Shown in pieces: positions 12,030-21,696 of a stretch of DNA of 64,000 nucleotides. Position 1 is the stretch's first letter, and the number at the start of each line of letters is the position of its first letter. The stretch spans positions 248,001 through 312,000 of the forward strand of contig JAQJVL010000416.1 of assembly GCA_035578905.1 (NCBI GenBank). The letters run 5' to 3'. The notes beneath the pieces were generated by a model. The model did not search any database. It saw only the letters and a program-made list of their open reading frames with translations, and was not told the origin of the DNA. The position numbers were made by a program, and so were the translations under genes. The DNA is from Stictocephala bisonia (lineage: Eukaryota > Arthropoda > Insecta > Hemiptera > Membracidae).

Positions 12030-13400
12030 CTCCTAGTAAAGATTACAAGTTCTGTCTCGTTAGGATTAACAGTGAGCCCCTTGTCTCTTCACCACCTTTC
12101 TAAGAATATCAGGGCAGACTGGACAATGTCCGACACTGTGGAGGCAAACTTGCCAATGCCCAGTATGCACACATCGTCCGCGTATGCCTGAGCATATACA
12201 CCATCTCGTTTAGCACCCTTAGTAGTTCGTCAACCAATAGGGACCACAGGAAAGGGGAAAGGTCAACCCCCCCCCCCCCCCGCTTCCTACTACAACCTGA
12301 ACTGTCGCGTTGTTCAGATTGCCTTAACCTTACTCCTGCGTAGGTAGGACTCGATCCATCCGATGATGGTACCACTGACGGTCCGTCCTAGTGAAAGCAG
12401 CGATCATAGAATGCAGGGAGACATTATTGAACTCCCCCTCTATGTCCGTGAAGGCACCCATGGCTAGCTCCTTCTGCCGAATCGTCTCCTCAATTCGCTT
12501 TACGAGTCGAAGGAGGCCAACTCAGCAGATATCCCAGCCATGTATGCATGTTGATTCCTATGGAGCGGACTATCTCTCGATACCCAGTCCCTCATGTGCC
12601 TGTCGACCAACCTCTCCAATGTCTTTAGTAGAAAAGACATGAGGTCTGAAATCTTTAGGCCTGGAGTGTGTCCATTCCAGGTTTGGGAATATAAACCACT
12701 TTCGCGGTCCTCCACAGCCTTGGAATGTGACCCAAGGCCAGGGAAGCTCTACGTATTATGGTTAGGTGGGGCAGGAGCATACCCAAGCCCCTCTGAAGAA
12801 GCACAGGCTTGGATGCCATCCGGGCCCGCGCTCTTGAAAGGAGCGAAGCACTCAACTGCCGACTTAATCTTTTGTTCTGTGACAATCCTCCTTTCCTCAA
12901 TCCAGTCTGCATGCGAGGCCCCGGTCCACACACGCCCCACTTCAATTGGGAGGGAGCCACTTCAATTCAACCGGTTCCTCTGCGGAGCCTGAAAAGTGAG
13001 TCTCAAAGAGGAGTTGCAAAGTCTCTTTTTCAGATCTGGTCCACTCCTCATCATCTTTAATGAGGGATCCCAGTCTTCCTCCAGGGTCCTTGGCCAGCAC
13101 TTTGTGAGGCCTAGACATCTCTGAGGACTTCTCTATAGAGGTACAACAGTCCCTCCAGGATTTCCTGGTGAACCAACGAACTTCCTGTTGTATTCTCTTC
13201 GTGACTCCCAGTAGGCCATCCAGTCAGCGTCACTGCTGGATCTGTTGGCCTTACCAAAGAGCCTTCTGGTCCTCCTTCGATGGTTCTCCAGTTCGTGAGA
13301 CCATCTCCGTCTTAATGCGTCCCTTTGTGCCTTCAAAGGGCAGTTGTTCTTATAGGAGGTGATCACGGCCTCCGTAAAGAGTGCCACTGTTCTCAAGTTC
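12030..13400 (-). pseudogene. LINE copy 2 ORF2 reverse transcriptase region
   Basis: A broken reverse transcriptase read on the minus strand. The N-terminal part has blocks like ERRIVTEQKIKSAVECFAPF and then AGPDGIQ (12749-12940). Next comes LMSFLLKTLERLVDRHMRDW (12500-12715). An AYADDVCILGIGKF block at about 12150-12186 still keeps the YADD catalytic box. Several frameshifts lie between these, one at the C15 run (12267-12281). The thumb segment present in copy 1 is deleted at about 11965. Non-functional. Confidence 0.82.
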
Positions 13401-13623
13401 CAATCCAGATCGAATCTGGCCTAGGAATTAGGTCCAGTCTGTCAGATAGTTCCTGCAACTATAAAGCCCAGTCTTTCAATCTAGTATTCCTGTACAACCT
13501 TTGTGTAGTCTGGCCCTCAAGCACTAAACGAATGTGTCTGTGGTCCGACAACGAAGGTTCCTGCGATACTTCCCAGTCTCTAATGCCATGAAACATTGAG
13601 GCTGAGGCCATAGTTATTTATGT

Positions 13624-14254
13624 CTATAACCTCCCTCCTAATAATATTCGAAAAGGTTGGGAGATTACCCTTGTTGAGTACCAAAAGATCGGCTCCTTCC
13701 AAGTATTCTGCAAGAGCAAGACCCCTCTAGTTTGTGTCACTACTTCCCCAAACCTCATTGTCATTGTTGGAGTCGCAGCCGACCACGAGCTCAAGGTTCC
13801 TGCTTTGGTAGTAACAACCAACGCCACCATTTCTCTTAATGGTGGGAAGATCGTCCTATCGTATGGGAGGTAGAAGTATGCAACCACCAGTTCCCTCACC
13901 ACACCATTGCCTTCCTGCAGTTTAATTCCCACTGCAACTACATCTCCTCCACAGAATTCCGGTATGGGCCAACTATCTATGCCTGCAACCAAAATGTCCG
14001 CCGCGGTTCAGCCCACCCAATCCCCCATAGAGGCTATATTTAGAAATGTTAAGACTCTTGATGCAGTTATCCCGAATCCACGGTTCCTGAATCAGAGCAA
14101 CATTAACCCCTCCTCTTATAATTCTAGCTAGTGTAGTAGAGGCCTCAATACAATGATTGAGGTTGGCTTGTAAAAAAAAATCACCATTTCCTTTGGTCCA
14201 GCACTTCTCTCCTCGGTCCCCCTCCACCTCTGGGGTTTGAGCCCTGAAACTCAA
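13624..14254 (-). pseudogene. LINE copy 2 ORF2 endonuclease region
   Basis: An AP-endonuclease-like domain, which nicks the target DNA in LINE integration. The minus-strand piece 13973-14254 carries the first motif, LQANLNHCIEAS, and ALIQEPW (catalytic-type E). The piece 13624-13992 continues with a VVAYFYLPYD block and, in another frame, a GCDSN-type block. At least two frameshifts separate them. Confidence 0.8.
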
Positions 14255-14453
14255 ACAAAGAGAGTTGGTGCCTAAAAAGTCAAGCCTTAGGGTAGATGTA
14301 GGTTAGCCCTACATGTATCCGAGTTCTTATCATCTTATTGAGAGGAGTTTCCTGCGAGCCTCCTCTGCTGGGCCTCCATGACTGCCAGTGAGGCGGAGTC
14401 CACTGTGACCACAAGTCTGACGCCCGAAGGTGTCTCCTTGCAGTCCAATGTCC

Positions 14454-15261
14454 TCACAACTCAGTCTGAAGGCTTGGATTGAGATTGGAGAACCTTTTTA
14501 GGGAAGTCTCTGTACTCGCCGGGGGACCCGGAACCCAGAGAAACACCTTTTTGAAGCTAGGGAGTGCATCCATACCTACTACCTTTAGTATGAATCCCTC
14601 CCATGGTTTGATTTCAGGAGTGGTGGTCTTCACCCAGTCCACAGTGGATTGGTCCTCACAGACCACCAGACAGCACCCTTCGACAGGTACTGTCTCGGGT
14701 TCTCGGCAGCCAGTTCCTACCAAAGAGCCTGTCCACCTCCGAGCCCACGGCAACCTGTATGTCACGGAGCTGTGCCTCCTGAACGATTTTTTTCAGAGGG
14801 AAACCCTCACAATAGCCACCCTCAGTCCAACCTCCACCACTCTAGCGTAGGAAGCCTTTGGGCACTTTTCTTCTTGGCCACTTTGCCACTTTTTGGAGTG
14901 GTTTCTTGGGGCCTAGGCTTTTTCCTAGGTTGACCCTGGGTCTCTTTTCCAGTCGGGGAGGCTTTTAAGCTTGGTTGGTCCGACGAATTGTCCCTACCAC
15001 GCTTAATGCCGGTTTTCTGGGCCTCAGCAGGGTTCCCTGACGTGCACTGTAGGTTGTCCCCAGTGCCCGTCTGGTTCTCCGATGCCTCTGGCACCAGACC
15101 CCCCGTCTCTTCCTTTTCTCTGCCCCACTGGGCCTTTTTCTCATACCTGAAGGATCAGACGGTGTCCCAGGTCTAGGTTTCCCCCGATACCGTGCCACCG
15201 ACGTGTCCTCCCCCTTCTCCCCCAGATTCAGCAAGTCCACGCATTCCTGCAGGACTTGCAC
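14454..15261 (-). pseudogene. LINE copy 2 ORF1 region (DUF4780-like)
   Basis: Minus-strand pieces 14965-15261 and 14454-14765 appear to be the N- and C-terminal parts of ORF1, the RNA-binding protein of the element. The first is rich in basic and proline residues (LQECVDLLNLGEKGED, then KRPSGAEKRKRRG). The second has KPWEGFILKVVGMDALPSFK followed by VFLWVPG, which resembles the DUF4780 domain found in ORF1 of related arthropod LINEs. Frames are broken between them. Confidence 0.7.
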
Positions 15262-15932
15262 CTCTAGGAAGGGAGGGTATGGGGAGGATAAGAGACTTCA
15301 TCCTCCTCCATGTAAGTCTGGGACTCAAGCACAAAGGCTCAAAGACCTCTTGCGTCGTCTTAATGCCACCAGACTAGGCAGAGTCCAAAGACTCGCAACC
15401 CTTGTCTGCCTCCACTTCTAAGCTGGGCTGCTCAATCACCTCAGGCACGTTTAAGACTTCTATTCCTTTCTTTGTGTCTCTTATTTTGTTTCCTTGAAAA
15501 TGTATGTTGTGTGTGTCAGTGTCGAAGTCCCAAAGGCCATCCATACTCCTTTTGTCACCTCCCTATGATCATACCCACGCCTCCAAGGGCCCCTATGGCC
15601 TCGGAAGTGCTCCCCTACACGGTCCCATCCAGTCACCAACTGGCAATTTAGTCAGGATCAGGATTTTCGCCAGTTGACAGGGCAGCCACCACATGCTGGT
15701 GAGGCCAGGTTGGGCCCCTATACTATCTGGCAGCCTGGTGTCCATCCCGGTTTTAACTACTGAACCCTCAAAAGCCCCGGGGTCATGGTACCCGCAGTTT
15801 GACAGCTCCATTCCTACTTCTAGTCCCTGAGGCATTGTCATGTACTTGTAAGTGTGTTGGGTATGGTGCTGAGTTCAGGGTCCGCGGGGTCACTACTCTC
15901 GTCAGCTGCACACCTCAGCTGCCCCTGCGGAC
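15262..15932 (-). other. LINE copy 2 5' leader
   Basis: GC-rich 5' end of the full-length LINE, including an 82-codon minus-strand frame (15593-15841) of unknown meaning. It is bounded on the right by the target duplication at 15933. It probably holds the internal promoter, but no motif is identified. Confidence 0.55.
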
Positions 15933-15945
15933 ACACCTTAGCTGA

Positions 15946-17392
15946 TATAGTGAAAAGGATCCTAGGAGCACTAGTTCTCTCTGCTGCCACAGAGCATACG
16001 TCATTACATCTTCATGGATCCTTTGAAGCTGTCAACTGAGTGAGCTGCTAAGTTGACTTATTTGTCCTACAATTGGAAGCTAATGAACTCTTCACCACCA
16101 AAAATGAAAAAGAAGGGGTATTAAACCAGCCACAACCTAGAAGATGAAGGAAAAAGGACAAAGACCTTATACGCCCTGGTTGATGGAAACAAATGAAAGT
16201 GAGAACAATTTTCCTAGGTTTCCTCATGAAGAAGAAGAGGAGGAGTAAGCAAAATATGATGCTGAAGGTTTGATGGACTTGAAAAGCCAATAGGCAATTC
16301 GTAACCAAGTGCCTTTGCAAAATATAACAATGTTTATTTTCTCATGTTTTTATTTAATTATAAGATGTTATTTGAACTTATAACTGTGCTTAAGTTTTAT
16401 TTAATCATAAAAATACTGAGTTCGGCAACTATTCAAAAGTTTTAAAGAATCATCTTTTTAAATCATAAATTCCCAGTAAGTTATAATTTTTCCTATGAAC
16501 TTTAACACTTTAAGCGCCGAGGCAGTATGGGAGCAACATACCCTGTAGTGCCAATCTTTATTCGTCATGGTATATATATTTGGTATGTATATATAAGATA
16601 GATACTAGACCAAATATCTAACATTACTTTCTGTTTATTTATATATGTGTTTGAAATTGGTCCGGCATGTAATTCTACACATACTTGGGAAAGTTAATGA
16701 TTTTTTTTAACTGAATAAAGTTAAAGTTAATACTCTAAAAAAGTAACTAATTGAAGTTAAAAGTTAGAATAAATTGAAACTAACTGATTAAAGTTAAATT
16801 ATTAGAAAATTAACTGAAATTGAAAGTTAAAAGTTAGTTTTGGTACAGTAAAATAAACAAATACTTAACCTGTATTATCTTTTATTATTTATAATATCTT
16901 AGATAAATAGGCCTATTTATAATACATTACTATAGAATACTATTAATTAGACTATAGCAATTTCTACAGTAATTTTTGTTATATAACTGTCCGAAATCTT
17001 AAAAGTTAAATATTTAATTTAATTTCTAAAATTGTTAACAGAAACTGACATAAGTCTTTGAAATTAAATTTTTACACTTTTAAGCTATACTTTAAAAAAT
17101 CAATAACTATTTTATAGGAAATTCACGATAACAAAAGATTTTTTTTTTAATTTGCGCAGATAATAAAGGCCAAATAATATCATGGATATAAACTAAATGG
17201 AAAACTGAATTTGCTGCTAGGCAACGAAATAACCAAAAGAGTCAAAAGCCATTTGCCGCGCTTTGGCAAAAATGAAGGTTGCGTCTGTAGACATTTGCTG
17301 CATGCTAAGGGTATAATACTATTATTAATGAAAAACAGCAATTTACATTTTTAATACTTGCAAAAAAAATATAATGATTGTCAATCTTTCAG
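15946..17392. other. intron 2, right part, with degenerate AAAGTTAA-rich repeats
   Basis: AT-rich. From about 16685 to 16840 the sequence repeats variants of 'aaagttaa' and 'taactgaa' many times, a degenerate simple-sequence tract. No gene is recognised. Confidence 0.55.
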
Positions 17393-17467
17393 GATTGCTG
17401 TAGTAAATGAGCTCCCAGAGACAGAGATTCCATCAGTATTTGAAGACAGAACATATTTCAGCTTTCC
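17393..17467 (+). CDS. Host zinc-finger gene, exon 3
   Basis: 75 bp between acceptor TCTTTCAG (ending 17392) and donor TTTCC|GTGAGT (17467/17468), a near-consensus donor. It enters and leaves in phase 2 and is open throughout, coding for an acidic/hydrophobic peptide with VVNELPETEIPSVFEDRTYF. Intron 2 before it is 8.6 kb and holds a MITE and a full-length LINE. Confidence 0.75.
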
Positions 17468-18754
17468 GTGAGTATACATGTACAAGGTTATGTGCAATGT
17501 TTTTTACATATTTGTTCTATGTAAAATAGAAGCTATAATGGATAATTTTTCAAAATATACGTATAATATTTTACAGATTTCTATTTTGTGCATTTTACAT
17601 AGAACAGTTTTAATTTGTTGGAGATTATTTATGTCATATTACTTGGTCTGTGCTACATCGGAAGACATTTTACAATTTTTAGTTTACTATACGATTTATA
17701 TGGATCTTACATTATTTTAATGCATAAACATTTACTTAACAGTATTAAACATTTCACACTTGTTTATTTGTAAAACATTAATGTACATGTAACAAAATTT
17801 TACGAGTAGAACATTCATGTTAAGTATCCCCATGCAAAGAAATGTATGCTAATACATAGCGTTGCTGTTCTCTAGGTTTCTTCCTCATAGAATCTGGCCA
17901 TTGAAAATTACTTACAATGAGCCCCAGTGTGTTTTTATCACCATTCAGAAAGTGTTGCAAGCCAGCTGATAGGTGTAACTGTAATATATCTGGTAGTAAA
18001 AGGTACCGTATTTAGGTGTCTTAAGACCCCTTTTAGCTGAGTGACACTAGTTCAGTATGCTTTTACTTATAGTCCAGTCTATTTTGTTTTGCAAATATTG
18101 TTAAAAAATGTCCAAAATAATAAAAATAAATAAATAATACATTGTTATAGCTAATTAAATAAAATTATGGTTCTAAACATCTCATAACAGGTTGTATCAT
18201 CAAATTATATCTGATAAAAGTAATTTTTGTATATATGTGTGCATGTTTTAAAACAGTTAAAAAAATATATTGCAGAACCATTTTTAAATAACTACTATTT
18301 CTGACTATTTAATGCAGGGTAATCATGTATATTTCTGAAGTTATACTTTACACTTGGCAGTATTGTGATTTTCGCTCGTTAATTGGTATAAATTTCAATG
18401 ATCAAACAAGAAGGGGACATTTTTTTATGTCAGCCCAAAGAATCATTTTCAGAATAAGACTTCATTAGTTGTCAGTAAATTCCCAAAAATATTACCAGAT
18501 TCTTTTAAAATAGAAAATAGTTGTTTAGAGTTTAAAAGCAAAGTCAAATTATAATGAATCTTTGCCATTATATTTAAAGGAATAAGGTAAAAGAAATTAA
18601 TAAACGTTTCAAACATGTGAATCTCAAGGCTTTTGTCCTTGCTAAGAGCCATGGTTCCTTGCTAATACCTTTGGTACGGTTAGGCAGTGAACTGACTTCC
18701 TTTGACAAGATCTAGGTCGATCTTGTTCCTCTCGTCACCTGGACATTAATATTA
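17468..18754. other. intron 3, left part, unassigned
   Basis: AT-rich intron sequence with no recognised gene or element. The open frames at 17478-17720 (+) and 18449-18652 (-) lack any domain and are in low-complexity AT sequence. Confidence 0.5.
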
Positions 18755-18758
18755 ATGT

Positions 18759-18876
18759 ACTTGTATGTGCAGGTGGGTGGCTCAATACCAGTGTATCTGT
18801 ATGGGCAGGTGGTTGAGTCAATAATACTGTTCATGTATGAGAGGGCGGGTGGGTCAAACCACTGTTGTATGGGATG
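18759..18876 (+). repeat. 36-bp minisatellite, about three units
   Basis: Three tandem units starting 'gtatgtgcaggtgggtgg', 'gtatgggcaggtggttga' and 'gtatgagagggcgggtgg', period about 36 bp. Related units in the opposite orientation occur at 19385-19479 and 20390-20430. Confidence 0.7.
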
Positions 18877-19066
18877 TTCTTTTATAAAGACCTTTAAAAT
18901 GAGGTGTCACTTGATGGGGGTTTGTATTTGGAATTTTGGATTTTCCCCCCAACCCCCCAATTTGGGTTGAGGAGTTAAGTTCTCATATAGTGCAAAAATC
19001 ATAATTAGTCATTACATAACTATCCCCCAAAGGATATTGGTTTGTTTCATTCCGTTCAAAAGTTAC

Positions 19067-19078
19067 GGGGGGGGGGGG
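19067..19078 (+). repeat. G12 homopolymer
   Basis: A run of twelve G in a 'gttacgg...acttttgggacacc' context. It is likely part of a dispersed repeat and a place where sequencing length errors are expected. Confidence 0.8.
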
Positions 19079-19384
19079 ACTTTTGGGACACCTTGTATTA
19101 TACCATTGATTTATAAACAAATAGATTTCACAACCAATGTTTAATTTTTAATCTCAATATATCAGCTGTTTTTGTGGTCCATTGTGGAGCACTAGTGTAG
19201 TCCCATGTAAATGTAATGCAGTTTAAACCAGTTTTGGTTGCGAGCCTCACTAAATAACAAAATTACAGGCACAAATATTCCTATTGGATGGAATATATAT
19301 TGTAGATTATATAATCAACAATAATACTAATACGCTCTGAGAAAACCTACTCATTCAGAATAACACAAGATTGCTGCAAACTCT

Positions 19385-19479
19385 TATCTCTTACCAGCCA
19401 CCCCTACATGTACAGTGGCAATGGCGCTCCACCTTCCTACACATGTACAGTGGTGATGACTCACCCACCCATCCATGTA
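19385..19479 (-). repeat. inverted copies of the 36-bp minisatellite
   Basis: On the minus strand this reads as units with 'tgggtgggtgagtc' and 'actgtacatgtaggggtgg', matching the array at 18759-18876 in reverse. The right edge abuts the mariner insertion at TA. Confidence 0.65.
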
Positions 19480-20374
19480 CGAGGTGTGGCTAGAAAGAAA
19501 CCGGATTAGTATTGCCATAGCCACAGAACGAACACAATAAGGCTGAATATCGTACAGCTAGTCATGTGACTCCCTCTCCACCCGCTGCTTGAGTTTTGTT
19601 TCTCTCCCACACTCATTTTGCATGTAACGTCAGTTATAACCTTTTGTCTCAGCGTGGAAAAAATGTAGTGTCCAGAAAGAACAGCATGTAAACATTAAAT
19701 TTCTTTACAAACTTGGAAAAGCTGCAAGTGAAAAATTTTTAATGTTACAACAAGTGTACTGTGATGATTTTTTTATCACTAACACAAATGATAGTGGTTC
19801 AAACGATTTAAAGATGGCCGTGATGACAAAATCAAAATTCAATCAATGGCCATGTTGATTATGTGATATCAAAAGCATTGTGCTCATTGATCGGATACAG
19901 AGGGGCAAACAGTCAACAAAAATTACTACATTAGTGTCCTGACTATAATATGTGAGCGAGCATAGAGAAAGCGGAATGATTTTTGGAAAAACAAGTTATG
20001 GATCTTCCACAAGGACAATGCCCCAGTTCACAACGCTTTGTCATTGAAGACGTTTTTGGCAAACCACAACATTTCCGTGTTAGACCATTCACCATACTCA
20101 CCTGACTTGATCCCCTGTGACATTTTTTTTGTTTCCAAACCAGCATTGAAAGGATCGAGATTTGAGACTGTTAAAGCAATAAAATAAAAAAACTACAGAA
20201 GTCATGAACAAGCTTACAAAAAATGGATCTCCAGCAGTGTTACACCCAGTGGAAAACTCGCATGGAGCGGTGTAGAGAAAAAGGAGTACATGAAGGAGAT
20301 AACATCAAATTGTAAATATTTGTAAGTAAATTTTATTTTCAGCCTCAGTCCGGTTTTTTTCTAGCCACACCTCT
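19480..20374 (+). mobile_element. decayed mariner-family DNA transposon
   Basis: An 895-bp element with terminal inverted repeats 'cgaggtgtggctagaaag' (left) and 'ctagccacacctct' (right), flanked by TA at 19478-19479 and 20375-20376 as in Tc1/mariner integration. It is inserted inside the inverted minisatellite. Units resume at 20390. Confidence 0.88.
19640..20325 (+). pseudogene. mariner transposase remnant
   Basis: Plus-strand reading shows mariner transposase motifs in order. A degraded first catalytic segment ends in EGQTVNKNYYISVL (about 19900-19935). The second catalytic block is WIFHKDNAPVHNA (from about 19998), keeping the D. The third is LDHSPYSPDLIPCDIFF (about 20083-20130), also keeping its D. 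Then comes LKGSRFETV. Stops and indels interrupt the frame, including a stop in the first-D segment, so it is inactive. The annotated minus-strand frame here (19943-20146) is a shadow. Confidence 0.85.
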
Positions 20375-20389
20375 TAGTAACATTGTATT

Positions 20390-20430
20390 GCCTCACCTGC
20401 CCATACGTGTAAAGTGGTGTTGATTTCCCA
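20390..20430 (-). repeat. minisatellite remnant right of mariner
   Basis: 'ctcacctgcccatacgtg' followed by 'taaagtggtgttgat' is the reverse complement of the 36-bp unit at 18759-18876. It is the continuation of the array split by the mariner element. Confidence 0.5.
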
Positions 20431-20683
20431 TTCAAAAGATGAAATCTATCGTCACCAATAATTGATTCTCATATCCTTTCTTGATGACTTATTACACATA
20501 TCCCCCCCTTCCCCCACTTAATGGTACATTTGCCTGTCACCACTTAACTTTCACTTTAGCCTGTTTCTATGGTATTACTTTTATTTGTATTTACAAAGTT
20601 TATCTCAGATGTTTAGACACATGCCTTTTGTATTTATCTGTTTAAAAAATGTTAAAAAATAAAATTTTTGCTCTGATTTTTAG

Positions 20684-20726
20684 AGTTGGAGGACAAGACG
20701 GAAATGAAAATAACATTAATTTTGAG
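20684..20726 (+). CDS. Host zinc-finger gene, exon 4 (43-bp microexon-like)
   Basis: Short exon of 43 bp between acceptor GATTTTTAG (ending 20683) and donor GAG|GTTAGT (20726/20727). It enters in phase 2 and exits in phase 0. The peptide is VGGQDGNENNINFE. It is supported by phase continuity with exon 3 (CC+A = Pro) and with exon 5, where the reading continues without a break. Alone it would be weak evidence; as one link in the chain it is reasonable. Confidence 0.65.
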
Positions 20727-21184
20727 GTTAGTATTAGTTTATTACTGAATAACCTTTAATTAAAACAACATTTATTACAACAAATAAAATGAATGATCAA
20801 CAAACAGAAAAATAATTTAACAGTAACGAATTTCTAGTTTGAAAGATCATAAACAATGAACTGCGATTTAATAAAAATTAATTTTTATTATAATATTCCT
20901 TGTTAGTTCCATATTAACATGTTCATTGCAGAAGACGTCTATGGGTGCTCCAAAAAGGGCACATGGTGCGCTGGGCGTCTAAAGTCGTCCTACTCTCATT
21001 TCCAATATATTGCTTCACAGTGAGCTCAGCCATTGTCAGAAAATATTATATCGCTATCAGATGTGTTATGCTAGTCATTTTTATCAGTTCCTTTCGTTTC
21101 TGGATCAGCTTTATTTGACGTATTTAGTGTTTGTGCTAACGTAATTGTTTAATCTCAGATGGGCGTGTATCGTTTTTTTTTTAA

Positions 21185-21280
21185 ATGGAAGTTGATGACT
21201 GTTATTTTGTTGAAAACCAATACTTAGATTGTGAATATGGTTCCGAATACAGCTCTGACAACAATGTTGACATCACCTAG
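21185..21280 (+). CDS. short acidic open frame, unrecognised
   Basis: A 31-residue frame starting MEVDDCYFVENQYLDCEYGS and ending at a TAG. It is acidic and aromatic, a composition reminiscent of transposase N-termini of DNA transposons, but nothing else supports this. It lies in intron 4. More likely a chance or remnant frame. Confidence 0.2.
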   Translation: MEVDDCYFVENQYLDCEYGSEYSSDNNVDIT

Positions 21281-21696
21281 GCTTGGCACCACCGGAATGC
21301 GCTAAATGTATGATACACAGGATGAATTTGTTATTTATTTATTTTTTACCTAAAAATACTTTTGTAAGTTGCAGAAGTGACATCACAGTAGCCATTAAAG
21401 TGGCTTCTTATCTCTCTCCAGACAGCATTTTTATTATCCTGACATTATTGCTTTGATTATCCTAACCTGGTCAGATTACACTAATGAAACTTGTAATAGA
21501 TTATTTTCTGGCATTCATAGTCTTAAAAGATTTAAATTAAACATTTTTAATGGTTCCACAATTTTTAATTTTTGATTAATGCATTTTCGCCAGTTACGGC
21601 ATCTTCAGATCACAATAACCAAATTGTACAAAAATATAAAACATATGTTAAAAAATATAGAATTTGTAAATATTAAATAACATAACAACAAATCAT

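Larger units (their letters stand above)
10774..15932 (-). mobile_element. full-length decayed RNase H LINE (copy 2)
   Basis: A 5159-bp minus-strand non-LTR element flanked by an exact 13-bp direct repeat ACACCTTAGCTGA (10761-10773 and 15933-15945), so both ends are defined. From its 5' end (right) it contains a GC-rich leader, an ORF1 region, endonuclease, reverse transcriptase, RNase H and a 3' end with a GATTA-type tail. It is of the same family as the fragment at 2433-5803. Reading frames are broken by many small indels. A C15 run lies at 12267-12281. It is located in intron 2 of the zinc-finger gene, antisense to it. Confidence 0.88.
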
